This document shows, in pieces, positions 34,201 to 42,983 of a stretch of DNA of 64,000 nt; the stretch's first letter is position 1, and every line of letters starts with the position of its first letter. Below the pieces are notes generated by a model, which ran no database searches, was not told the DNA's origin, and saw only the letters and a program-made list of their open reading frames with translations. The stretch is from Telmatactis stephensoni (lineage: Eukaryota > Cnidaria > Anthozoa > Actiniaria > Isophelliidae): the NCBI GenBank assembly GCA_029948255.1, contig JALIZF010001707.1:1-64000 (forward strand), written 5' to 3'. Both the position numbers and the translations under genes were made by a program.

Positions 34201-36002
34201 ATACGTGCACCACCACGGGATATTCCACAAAACTAGGTGAGCACACTCCGCAATCGACTTTTCATTACCACTGCATCCAAGATCTGCATACATGAGAATT
34301 TCTGTAGCTCTTTTTCCTTCAATGTAATGAATCATATTTAGAGCTGCCTTGTAACCAAGCATACGACAGATCACGTGAGCATCCTTTATACCCCAGGCAG
34401 GTGCAACACAGACTGCTCCCCAGGTCCCATTGAACTGGATTTCCACTTGACCAACATGGCTGACATTAGTTCCCACCAGACGAACTTTAATGGCTTTTTC
34501 TTCTGAAAACAAGCAGCAATAATAATATATATCGAAAACGACTTTTTAACCACTCCGCTTAGTTTTAAGTTCAAGTTTTAAGTTTTCAACCTTAGAATAT
34601 GAACTATTTTACGAGTCCAGCAAAATTTCGCAAGTTTCATTGTCAAGTTCTATTCCGATCTAAATTTCATCATTAGAAATACATTTCAAAGACAGTCGTT
34701 TTGAGTTCTCTGCATGAAACCTCATCTTCTTAAAAAGTTAATGTTAAATAATCATTGTTTCCATTGTCCATTTTGAAGATTTTTTGTTTTGAGTTTGAGT
34801 ATTTCAGGGGGGGTGGGGACGTTTAGAAATCAGTGTCTGGATGGGGTTAACCGACTAGCGACAAACGGACAAAACAAAATAACTGACTACCGACAAACTT
34901 GGGAAAAATTTACTGATTACCGACAAAAAGATATTGACTAACTACCGACATTTTAGTAATGATTCGGTTAGTCATGCCCATATCAAGTAAAATAATTATT
35001 TATGGAACGTGGCTAGTGCTTTGACATTCTTTCCGGCCTGGGCAATTTCAATTGTTTTATGTTCTAACAATTCCTGGCTTCATGATACTTATACATCTGT
35101 ACTGTTTTATCTCATTATAACAATAAAACGCTCTATTACAAATATTAGGCTTGCATTAGTAATATTTCGATGGCTTACATTTGTAACTTTTAAGTTAAAA
35201 AACATTAATATGCTTTTAATGATTAACCTATATTTACCGACAAACGACAAAGACCGAAAATTTTAACTGACTCATGAACCGACAAATTGCTCAAATTTTA
35301 ACCAACAACCGACATGCGAATCCCCCCATCCAGACTCTGAGAAACTGATAAAGCTTTATTGATAGAAGCGTTTATAAAAATAAATACGGTATAGTTTTAC
35401 CTGGTGTCAGAGTATTCGCACATATAACCGAAGCATCTCGACTGTGATCACAAACAAGCACAGGATACTGAACGCATTGTCCAATAGATGTTTCACCTCC
35501 ATAACAATCCAGACTATTAGGATACATAGCACCAGTTCCTTTGACTTTAGCAGTACCAGCTGACAATGCCCTGGAGTAATTTAACATGCGACAAACCACA
35601 TAAGCGTCTAGTAAGTCCCAGCCATTATTGCAGACCGTGCTCCATGTACCATTGTTTGTTCTCACTTCTACACGACCACCGTGTGGAGTTTTACCGTCCA
35701 CTAAACGAACTTCAACAGTACTTTCGTTTTCTGGTCAAAAGCAATTTTTTCCTTTGAATTATTTCAATCAACTGATGAAATGGATAGTTTGAATTATCTT
35801 TATATCGCCACAAACAAACAAACAAACAAACAAACACACAAAACAAAAAACAAAAACAAAACATATACACATACAATACTGAATTTGTTTGCAAGAGCGA
35901 TCGTTATATATCTCTTCAGCAAATCTTATCAAATATATCGGACCTGGATAAAATCTGTAGCTTACCTTCTATCATCAGCCATAACACCAAGAAAAACAAC
36001 AT
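20451..36002 (-). CDS. Gene B: receptor tyrosine kinase with three SRCR domains and an FN3 domain
   Basis: Sixteen coding exons (minus strand, 5' to 3'): 36002-35966, 35730-35401, 34502-34164, 31050-30727, 29717-29603, 28645-28462, 26605-26539, 25438-25400, 24560-24425, 24190-23994, 23795-23611, 23092-23000, 22299-22082, 21961-21921, 21454-21358, 20685-20451. They sum to 2637 nt (878 aa) with matching phases at every junction. Order: signal peptide (about 1-12), SRCR at about 13-122, 123-235 and 236-343, FN3-like about 344-465, stalk, transmembrane about 494-513, kinase about 550-830, tail to 878. All catalytic landmarks are present: VAVK Lys586, helix-C Glu603, HRDLAARN 692-699, DFG 712-714, APE 740-742. 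It should phosphorylate tyrosines in response to an extracellular ligand. The ligand and pathway are unknown. Confidence 0.88.
20893..21140 (-). pseudogene. LINE ORF2 C-terminal remnant in gene B last intron
   Basis: Minus-strand reading gives FSGAKLWNSLPPALQ followed by ETFKSNLS, the characteristic C-terminal end of many CR1/RTE-type LINE polyproteins. In a shifted frame upstream, EAPSCLSDIYTLIK is also typical. Frameshifts and truncation show it is dead. It is in the same strand as the reverse transcriptase fragment at 19570-19730, but the order (C-terminal part upstream) means they are separate insertions or rearranged. Confidence 0.72.
22400..22980. other. Gene B intron, nothing recognised
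   Basis: A short (TTTG)n run lies at about 22646-22666. No exon, RNA gene or clear repeat was seen. Confidence 0.5.
23000..24190 (-). CDS. Gene B exons 10-12: juxtamembrane region and kinase N-lobe
   Basis: Exons 24190-23994, 23795-23611 and 23092-23000. The juxtamembrane stretch ends DPWEVYPSDVIHLEEL, then the nucleotide loop reads LSHGAFGKVF: the first glycine of the usual GxGxxG is Ser. VAVKTLKE supplies the ATP-anchoring lysine and NEINLMKKIGHHKHIVNLLG the helix-C glutamate. The kinase insert is short. The third exon ends LTPKDLISFPFQVASGM, the standard run-up to the catalytic loop. Confidence 0.92.
23181..23254 (-). repeat. tRNA-like sequence, probably SINE-derived
   Basis: On the minus strand a 74-nt tRNA-like unit runs from TGACTCGA to TTGAGTCA with a complementary acceptor stem, an A-box-like TAGCTCAATAGGTAGAG and a B-box GGTTCAAGTCC with perfect T-stem (GTGGG/CCCAC). 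The anticodon arm is imperfect and position 33 is not T, so I do not call a functional tRNA. Confidence 0.5.
24230..24410. repeat. Purine-rich low-complexity intron segment
   Basis: An AAAG/GAAA-rich stretch separates the transmembrane exon from the first kinase exon of gene B. Confidence 0.8.
24425..24560 (-). CDS. Gene B exon 9: transmembrane segment
   Basis: After the acceptor TTCTTCCCCAG the frame reads SSNASGLG, then a hydrophobic run with core GVLLIILIVVIVV followed by CCKKIK, a typical single-pass helix with a positive stop-transfer. The donor CAAAA|GTATGTC leaves phase 2, matching exon 10 (24190). Confidence 0.88.
25798..26062. mobile_element. MITE with CCCTATCGCATAATGACGTC termini
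   Basis: CCCTATCGCATAATGACGTC on the left and its reverse complement at 26038-26057 are perfect 20-bp inverted repeats with near matches continuing outwards. The element is in a gene B intron and adjoins the next one. Confidence 0.8.
26058..26261. mobile_element. MITE with ATTAGTTGTCGACA termini
   Basis: Left AATTAGTTGTCGACAACTATC pairs with right GATAGCTGTCGACAACTAAT, about 20 bp with one mismatch. The internal 160 bp contain further GTCGATAA and TTATTGACAAC motifs. Confidence 0.7.
26539..29717 (-). CDS. Gene B exons 5-7: fibronectin type III-like domain
   Basis: Three small exons (29717-29603, 28645-28462, 26605-26539) join in phase. The middle exon ends LEPGTTYNIRVRAVTRAHNE and the last continues GNGYGKAAISTFTT, the E-to-G strand signature of an FN3 fold (LxPGTxYxxRVRAxT, then GxG). 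The first exon (VAAPHLVVTLGS, then VACTADLVIT) has a beta-sandwich look but lacks the usual FN3 Trp; a Trp (SFKSWSVF) is in the middle exon. The donor of the first exon is AATAAA|GTAGGT. A short exon at 25438-25400 then encodes a Pro/Thr-rich stalk. Confidence 0.8.
26700..28455. other. Gene B intron, nothing recognised
   Basis: No exon with domain similarity or convincing splice context was found. Several short open frames here have no recognisable content. Confidence 0.5.
28716..29586. mobile_element. DNA transposon remnant, CAGGGCCGTAGC termini with 5-bp duplication
   Basis: Inverted ends CAGGGCCGTAGC and GCTACGGCCCTG are perfect, flanked by CACAG on both sides (28711-28715 and 29587-29591). 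Internal GCGCTTCGCGCTCGC palindromes repeat near 28975 and 29297. No transposase is visible. It lies between the first two FN3 exons of gene B. Confidence 0.85.
30019..30156. mobile_element. Short inverted-repeat element with pyrimidine-rich core
   Basis: CGATCGAATAGCCTGCG and its exact reverse complement at 30140-30156 frame a 100-bp C/T tract of repeated CCCCTTCCCC and CTCCCC words. Confidence 0.72.
30727..31050 (-). CDS. Gene B exon 4: third SRCR domain
   Basis: Single-exon SRCR domain: VQVRLAGG, GRVEVRYHGVWGTVCNLGWD, DAEVVCRMLGYPG, ELACTG, IANCNH, WCHH, VAVTC; six cysteines. The phase-1 acceptor is CAACAG|GT. An in-frame alternative acceptor after a T-tract about 27 nt upstream (TTTTTTAG|AAAACT) would add KTYGGHSTT and use phase 0, so alternative splicing is possible. 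The donor is ATGG|GTAGGT. Confidence 0.9.
31080..32026. other. Gene B intron, nothing recognised
   Basis: AT-rich intron sequence with no exon candidates or clear repeats. Confidence 0.5.
32027..32364. mobile_element. MITE with GAGGTAAGAGA-type termini
   Basis: Ends GATGAGGTAAGAGAAGGAAT and ATTCCATCTCTTACCTCATT pair with a few mismatches. A stronger internal inverted pair, CATATGCCCCGTTTGATGCT and AGCATCAAACGGGGCATATG, is perfect. The open frame 32186-32371 has no recognisable domain. Confidence 0.75.
32617..33186. mobile_element. Element with ~95-bp inverted repeats
   Basis: The arm at 32617-32711 (including TTGATACGCGCCCGACTGAT and AAACAAAGTGGGCGGGA) is repeated in inverse at about 33091-33186 with modest divergence. 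The 380-bp centre is AT-rich and non-coding. Confidence 0.85.
33187..34160. other. Gene B intron, nothing recognised
   Basis: No domain-bearing frame was found. The open frame at 33773-33994 lacks recognisable features. Confidence 0.5.
34164..34502 (-). CDS. Gene B exon 3: second SRCR domain
   Basis: Single-exon SRCR domain: IKVRLVG, VEIQFNGTWGAVCVAPAWG, DAHVICRMLGYKAA, LGCSG, IAECAH and VGVVCQ, with six cysteines. The chosen donor GGAG|GTACGT gives phase 1, like its neighbours. A second donor (CCAG|GTAGAT at about 34174) would give phase 0 and could pair with an alternative acceptor at the next exon. Confidence 0.88.
34830..35340. mobile_element. Inverted-terminal element with CGACAAA-rich interior
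   Basis: TCAGTGTCTGGATGGGG at the left pairs with CCCCATCCAGACTCTGA at the right with one mismatch; GAAA flanks both sides (possible 4-bp duplication). Near both ends lie many ACCGACAAA and CTGACT words in direct array. It occupies the intron between the first two SRCR exons. Confidence 0.75.
35401..35730 (-). CDS. Gene B exon 2: first SRCR domain
   Basis: Scavenger receptor cysteine-rich domain in one exon, phase 1 on both sides. Key features: VEVRLVDG opening, GRVEVR, GTWSTVCNNGWDLLDAYVVC, CRMLNY, an LDC, a GQC, and DASVIC at the end. Six cysteines match the group A pattern. The acceptor is TGACCAG and the donor CCAG|GTAAAAC. Confidence 0.9.
35966..36002 (-). CDS. Gene B exon 1: start and signal peptide
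   Basis: The ATG at 36002-36000 begins MLFFLVLWLMIE, a very short but strongly hydrophobic leader, then donor GAAG|GTAAGC in phase 1. Joining to the next exon restores a Glu codon. The frame is open upstream only through a tRNA-like repeat, so this ATG is preferred. A TTCACAATTCCAG acceptor-like site just upstream could mark a spliced 5' UTR. Confidence 0.72.
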
Positions 36003-36123
36003 AAATTGAGCTATCGCAAACAAATCTGGAATTGTGAAAATAGAAAACAAGTCAACCAACCACCAACAACCAGAGAAATGAAATAAATGAATATAGTTAC
36101 TTGTGTAGGATTGAAATGCTCCG

Positions 36124-36200
36124 AGCCCCCAGCGGGAATCGAACCCACGACCCTCCAATTACCGGTTGGATGCTCTAGCCACTGAGCTATGGGTGACTCA
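36124..36200 (-). repeat. tRNA-like sequence upstream of gene B
   Basis: Minus-strand unit with A-box TAGCTCAGTGGCTAGAGCA, a perfect anticodon stem (TCCAA/TTGGA) and B-box GGTTCGATTCC with a perfect T-stem (GTGGG/CCCGC allowing one wobble). The acceptor stem is imperfect and position 33 is not T, so it is more likely a tRNA-derived retroposon head than a working tRNA. It lies about 120 bp upstream of the gene B start codon. Confidence 0.5.
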
Positions 36201-36911
36201 TATGGTGAGCTGGTCATGAGCTGGGTTTAAAAACAAGTCACCAAATATAAATGAGATCAACACATTTATATTTAATTAATTATCACTCCGAGACAGGCGA
36301 CGTTTAGCTGCACTAGTTAGTATACATAATCAAAAGATGTAACTGACTTAGCGGGGGCCGTTTTTTGTAACGAGGCAAATCCTAATGAACCATATGAACA
36401 GCAATTTAAGGTTTTACGATTGGCTGAAAATATGGGGCGATTCTTAATGAGCTTGTTAAATTGACGAGTACTGGCTATAGATCAAAGGTAACTTTAACAG
36501 AAAGTTAAGTCAAAGACTAAGAATTGTACATGTAGGTAACAAAAGTGAAGGGCTACCAATACTACAAGAATATCCAAAAAATTACATCGCCAGAAATCAG
36601 CTCCGTGTTGCTCGCACCAGTCCCTTTCAACTTGCTCGCTATCACTCAAATCGTACAAGAAAATGTATGCGAAACTTTTACTCAAGCTCGATTTATACAT
36701 TTCGAATACAGTATGCCAAAAAGTTGAACCTCAGATGTTGAAATTTAACATGTAATCTAAGGTAAAATAGAAAAATCCCTAACCAAAATGTAAAATTCGC
36801 ATAGCATCTTTCGATGCTAAGTCTCGTCCAATACTCCATAAGAACCAGTACCATGAAACTGGAATTTTCCAGGTAGCAACTAACATTAAGGGCTTATAAT
36901 ACCATAATAAA

Positions 36912-37451
36912 AGGGGTATAGAATGGTAAAATCCGAGCCTCGCGAGCCTGCGAGCCCCTTGTTTTAAAATCCGAGCCCGAGCCTTTGGCTAAAATAGAAA
37001 TCCGAGCCCGAGCCTCTGTGTTTTAAAAATTCGAGCCCATTGGAACTTAAAATGGTATGAAAATTATCATTCAAAAGTCTCATACGTACGAAAAAATTTT
37101 CTATAATTAACGTGATATTCAGTTGTCACTACAATATATCTCCATTGTTTCGGCAATAAAAATAGTACGATGTCGAAAGTGCGAAAGTAATATGATGAAC
37201 ATCACTCTTCATTCTATTTTGCCATCGTTTTTATTACTCCAACGCTTTCATTAGCCGACATGCAAAATCCAAAATCCGAGCTTCCGACCCCAGCATTTGA
37301 AAATTCCGAGCCCCTAATATCTCGAAAAATCCGAGCCTCCGAGCCTCTACAAAAATCAAATCCGAGCCCTCGTTGATTTGACGCCGAGCTTCCGAGCCTT
37401 GACCAAATTTTTGCGAGCCTCTATATTTTTTAGACACCATTCTATACCCCT
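36912..37451. mobile_element. DNA transposon-like element, AGGGGTATAGAATGGT termini
   Basis: AGGGGTATAGAATGGT and ACCATTCTATACCCCT are perfect 16-bp inverted ends, with AATAAA on both flanks (36906-36911 and 37452-37457). The interior consists largely of degenerate CCGAGCC and AAAATCCGAG words at both ends, giving spurious open frames. Confidence 0.83.
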
Positions 37452-38216
37452 AATAAAGGTACTAGTAAAAAAGTTGAACCTCTAGTGATGAATTTTGGTT
37501 GACCAACTGTACATTCGAAGTCTCTCTACTTCATTGAGGAGTAAATTGAAATAGCATTTTTTCAATTCAAAAAGCACTTCTTCGACGTGTTGTTGGCAAC
37601 CTGCGATACCACACTCCATATTCCAATAACTTCTGGGGCAATAGTTTGAGTAATATTGGGCGAAAACTCGCGATCGATACACCAAATTGAGGTCAAACAC
37701 CTTGAGCTTCTAAGTAGTTAGAACAGCGGACGCATCCTTGGCGCGAAATATGAGTTCCCGGCAACTTATTTGAATATGTCAGACGTATTCTTGGGTTGCA
37801 TGTGACGTCACGGCAGCCATCTTGGATGAACTTCAACAAAAGATTTCTCATTAGCGTGTATTGTTTGTTCATCCAACATGGCTACCGCTTCATTGTCTTT
37901 GGATTCCCGAAGGTATGGATGCAACCCAGCAATTGAATATTTATGAAAATCTTCAAGTCAAGTCAACCATAACAAGTCAAGTCAACCATAACATTTTCAT
38001 CAGAGGGATGCCTTTCCTATATTTTTTATCATAATAAATATTGCTTAGATTATGCAAAGAAGAATAAGACGAATAAGAAAAAGCTAGCTTCGAACCTCTG
38101 GTTGTTCTATCCGTTATTTTGGAATTTCTGAGCTTTAGGGTATAACTGCTGACCGCTCACGGCAGGCGCCACGGTTATCATTTCTGGCGATGAGTTAGAA
38201 ATAAATGAGAATCAAC
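37452..38216. other. Intergenic, nothing recognised
   Basis: No gene, RNA or well-bounded repeat was found, apart from a short AAGTCAACCATAACA direct duplication near 37965-37994. Confidence 0.5.
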
Positions 38217-39272
38217 CCGCCAATGGCGAAGTAACTCGTGGACTGACCGAAATGACCACAGGAAGCCCAAACAATACATTTTCGTAAAATAACGAGTTTT
38301 CATTTGAAGACAAAAATCTAAATCAATAATTCAATAATTTCTTTAGCGAAGAAAGAGTCATTAGCTATAAAAGGAATAAATGTGCCAAAAAGAAAAGAAA
38401 AGTGAAAAAAAAAAATGCTCACCAACTTAACCGTCCGGTGTTCGAACCCGAACTTCTTGCAGGCATTGAAAGCCATGGCTATATCCAGTGGACTATCCAG
38501 AAGATGCATGACTTCATTCAGTGAATTTTGTATTTATTGTCAGTGTGTGGCTACAAAACAAATGCAAAAATGCTTTTCTCTGTGCTCTGTAGCAAAATGT
38601 CGCTACAAATATAAAAGAAATTGCTTCACAAAACACTAAGCCAAGAAACTATAAACTCAATACGCCTTTTTGTTGCTGTTTTTGGCTAGCGGACTCGGGG
38701 CTTTCACAAGAGCTGCCTTCACGGCGCTCGACGGGCCCGGCCCGGGGACGACGGCTTTCAAAATGTTTTCGTTTGTTTATCTACTTTGACTCTTTTGATG
38801 ATAGAGTACGAACACTAAAAGCTTGGATGACTTTGATGTTGCACTTGAAGAGATTTTTGTCGCTTGACAGCGATGTACAAAGTCCGGCATTCGGCCAAAG
38901 GTTTTTACTGCAATGCGATATTCTATTGCGTAAATTATGGCTAAACTTGCTCCGGTACTTCGATGGTTTTACTCCTGAAAGTAGCTTGCGCTAATACTAG
39001 GAATTTAATGATCTAAAAAGCTTTTTCTTTAAACAACGTCTGTATATAATTTTTCGTGTGTATTGGACATGTCTGGGAGTGCTTCTAGTCAATGCTATTT
39101 CAAGCTATAATGTTCACTTTGTATTCTAGAGCTGATGTGTTCTCCGGCACTATTTGACTCAACTATCAAACATTTTTGGCATATATAACCGACACGTTTA
39201 TCTGCCTTAACAGTAACAACAATAATATTCATTTATTTTCTTTCTAGCTAGCTATTTTGAAACACTATGTTC
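38217..39272. repeat. Dispersed repeat, copy 1 (pairs with 44191-45018)
   Basis: Direct repeat of 44191-45018: both begin CCGCCAATGGCGAAGTA, contain GACCACAGGAAGCCCAAACA, a minus-strand tRNA-like head, GGCTAGCGGACTCG and end with CTAGCTAGCTATTTTGAAACA. This copy has about 230 bp more in its right half. The tRNA-like segment (about 38415-38520) is strongly diverged between copies. Confidence 0.85.
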
Positions 39273-42026
39273 TGTATAGTCTTTCTGTTCTTTAAATATA
39301 AAGTTTTGTCTAATCTGATTTCAACAGAAATCGTGAAATAAAATATCGTTGATCTGTGAATAGTTCGGGAGTCCTTCGGGAGTCCCGGAATAAAAAATCA
39401 TATTTCCTTCAATCTCGTACCCAGAGCCCCCTTTCGGCCTGCGGTCAATTGCGTCAAGCATGCGCAGTGGCATAGTTAACACATTTGCGAGTGAGTGACA
39501 CAATAGGTTACTACTTTATGTATGGCACCATTCTAGTTAGACAATGAATAAATTGAATATAGTGACATTTCATGTTGTCATACACGAAGTAGTAAGCTGA
39601 CTCATTTGTATATTTTGACCCTTCACAATAACTCGTGGATTTGCAATCCACGAGTTAAAAAGGTAGTAAAGTGACCCGTGTCAGGGCATACGTGACCAGG
39701 TATATATGCAAGAATAGGCGGGAATAACTCAGAGGGAAAATGTGTCACGCAACAACACTTTCAAATGTGCCGATTATTTGATTGGCCCATTTTTAGCCGT
39801 GATCCTCTGCGGTCGTGGTGTCCACCCTCCTCTGGGCTAAGCTTGTAACGTGTGAAGAACAAAGAAGAGATAGAAAGTCTACCTTAAGGTTCCTGTTCGG
39901 TTATCCCGCAACTCAAGGATAAATTAACGAGTTGGTCCAGTTTGACTGGTGTCAGTGAAAATTCAAAGATTAATTACAAACGTTTCTAAATGTCAGTTTA
40001 GTTTCTCGTAACATAGATTTAATATTTCCTACTTGACAATTTCGTCTCTCGTAAGGTGTATGTATTATCCATTTAGCATGTCAAAAATGCACCATATCGT
40101 CAAATAAAATGGACTGTCAGTAGAACTAGCTCAGTGACGCAACTAATAACTTTTATAGCGGCCTTATACATGTAAAAAGTTGCAGTTTAATACTGAATCT
40201 ACACAAGTACATCTTCTATGACAAATGTTCTATTGAAATTTAATCGTCAGGTGTAGACATCTGCAAAAATTCATTTTTCATTTGCTCGTCGGTGTAACTG
40301 AAATTGATCGCATGACGTCTTAAAAAACAACATGAGAACTTCAAAGCTAGCGTCGAATCGTGATCGAAGTAGTAAGCCGCTCTTATAATTTGTGCAAAGC
40401 GTAATTATTTTGCCTAGTCAGAAGTCGATTACGATTACGACCGATAAGCTGGTGACCCGTGAGCAGTCGTAGGAATAATCCAATTAGCCTACTCTCTTTA
40501 TAATCTTTCTGCTCTCTAATAATGTTGAAGTAATGTAACTTGAATTCAAAGCATATAAGACACGGCAAAAGTACCCAGCTGGCAAAAATTATTCCTCATC
40601 GAAAGTCGGTCTTTCCCTCACGAAGCTCCCTACACTTGTCCAAAATATTGACTCCGTACCTCACCCTATAGAATACTTGCGCACTGTAATTCATGATCAC
40701 TCACACCAAGCCCTGCATCTGAAAATATTTCTATTGTTCCAAGATATTCTAAACATTAGGCAGGAATAGGTTCGTTACGTTTTACCTAAACTTATATTTA
40801 CTTTGTTGTATTTTTCTCCTTTCGTTTTTCTTCCACTTCGCGCGATTTCGACGGAAGGCATTTTTGGTACATAATGTGTCAGTAATAGTTCTTTACACTT
40901 TAGAGTTTGATAGTGCGCTGGATTCGAATTTATTCAAAATTTTAAGACGATTCATACATAGATGGTAGTTTTTAGTGGGTTTACTCTGACCTTTCAGTTT
41001 CCGACCCAGCGTCAGGGAAATTATCGCGATGGTAAATTACAATGCTGGAACAAGAAAACTCGAAACTCTTGATCCATCAAAAAGGGCGCGGATGGATTGT
41101 TCGTACACCCTTAATTTTTATAGTTCTTTACTTGTTAACAAGCATTTTATTTACTTTGGTTCTATTTATATATTTATTCATTCATTCATTCATTCATTTA
41201 TTCATTCATTCATTTATTTATTTATTATTTCGCTGAAAATTACGCTGAAAATTCATTCAACAATTAATAAATTATTGCAGAAACGGCATATCGAACTATG
41301 ATGATTTACTTACCTTTATGCTGTGGGCCTTGTCTTCTAGTCATCCTGAGCATTGTGGTAGATGCAGGCCTTCGTGATCAAAAACGAGCAATTGGAACAA
41401 AATTTAAGTCTTCTTAAGGTCTCGAAAAACTGACTGAGATAGCAGCTGCTGGTGCATTTCGGACATCCATCTGATTCAATAATGTATTCATAAATACAAC
41501 AGTTGATGACTTTTTTCGTGATGTAATTATTACAAATATGTCAACGAATAGACAGTCGCGCACGTACAGTAATTGCTTTTGTTATATACCAACTGTCAAA
41601 GTCAATTTTTTCCGTGCTCTGATTGGACGAGAGCGCATCACGTGAACGTCAACAATTTTTGCTGTTTCCTCAGCAACAACTCTCAGCGGGCAACAGTGAG
41701 TTTTATTGACCGGTAATAACAAAACCGGAAGTTGATTGAGCTTTGAAGGTGCGTTTTTGGCAGCGCGCGTTTACACATTCATTCATTCGGACATGCATGA
41801 GTCAAAACTCGTGTTTATTGTCAAACTTTGAAGACCAATATACAACATTTATTCCGAGAAAAAGATTGATAACCAACCAGGAATGCCAGCAAAAGAGCTG
41901 CAACGATTCTCCGAAAAACTATGTGTGAAAAAAGGTCAGTTTTGTGTGAATTTTGATAAAAAACTTTAACTGTAGGCAGCGACGTTTTGCTTTTTATTTT
42001 GTTATTTGACAGTTGGTATATAACAA
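39273..42026. other. Intergenic, no gene recognised
   Basis: Contains a perfect 12-bp-arm hairpin at 39630-39656 (AACTCGTGGATT, loop TGC) and an (ATTC)n microsatellite at about 41163-41226. The open frames at 41029-41301 and 41743-41928 are low-complexity or unremarkable. Confidence 0.5.
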
Positions 42027-42172
42027 AACACTTATTGACTGCGACCTCGGGAAAGCAGTATGTTTTGTGGTCCCTCGACCGCCAATGTTTCCCTCGGCGG
42101 AGCCTCGGGAAACATTGGCGGTCTCGGGACCGCAAAACATACTGTTTCCCTCGGTCCCAGTCAATAAGTGTT
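42027..42172. mobile_element. Foldback element, ~146-bp near-perfect palindrome
   Basis: AACACTTATTGACTG starts and CAGTCAATAAGTGTT ends a sequence that pairs along almost its whole length; the centre is CCTCGGCGGAGCCTCGG. Frames crossing it on both strands are by-products. Confidence 0.85.
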
Positions 42173-42983
42173 AAGTGGGTGTCGGTCTCTAAATAACTTC
42201 AATGGACAATGTTCAGGAAAGAAAATGCCTTCTTCTTTTGTCGAAAAAGACAATTTCTTTTGTTTCACCCCTGGGAGCCTCGGTGTAATTACTTGTGAGT
42301 CGGTCTCTAAGGGCCCGTTCACATGATAGAAGTTAACCCGGGCCCTAGCTACTAGAGGACATTTCATTTTGCGCCTCGGGAGGCTAAGTTTAGGTGTTCG
42401 ATTACCATCACGTGGTCGATAATTACGTACACAAACCAGCGGTAATCCGAGAACAACAAATCATGACTCTATCCCTAGGGATAACCCTACTCCAAAACTT
42501 GTCCCTACCATCTAGTTCGTATGTGAAACGAACTGCGTAAAACAAAGGAGAAGGGAAACTCTACCACCTAGGGTACCCCACCCCCCCTCCTGTTTTTGAG
42601 AGCAGAAATAAAAATAAATCTATTTTCCTTGCAAATTTGAGCGATTGTCACATTTATTTACACATTTCCACTATATGCAGTGTTTTCTTGTACACCAATT
42701 TGAAAGTTCATTTTCAAAGCGTGTAAAAACTTTGACGGGTACACCTGGGTGGACTAGGATTAATATTAGTCCTGATGATTATTATAACCCAGTAATGGAT
42801 TAACATAATCCAGTAACAGACTATTATAATCTATTGCTGAAGTTTGATCCGTGTCTAAATCCATTAGCATTAATACCAATCTTACGTGGGATTGAAATCA
42901 ATCTGATTAATATTCCACCCTAAGTAGAATTAAGATTAATACTATTATAAACTGGCAGACTAATATTAATGTTAGACTAACAT

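Noticed and set aside
35916..36158. Longer N terminus for gene B starting upstream in the same frame
   Set aside because: The extra residues come from the tRNA-like repeat and would bury the signal peptide; the ATG at 36002 gives a normal secretory start.
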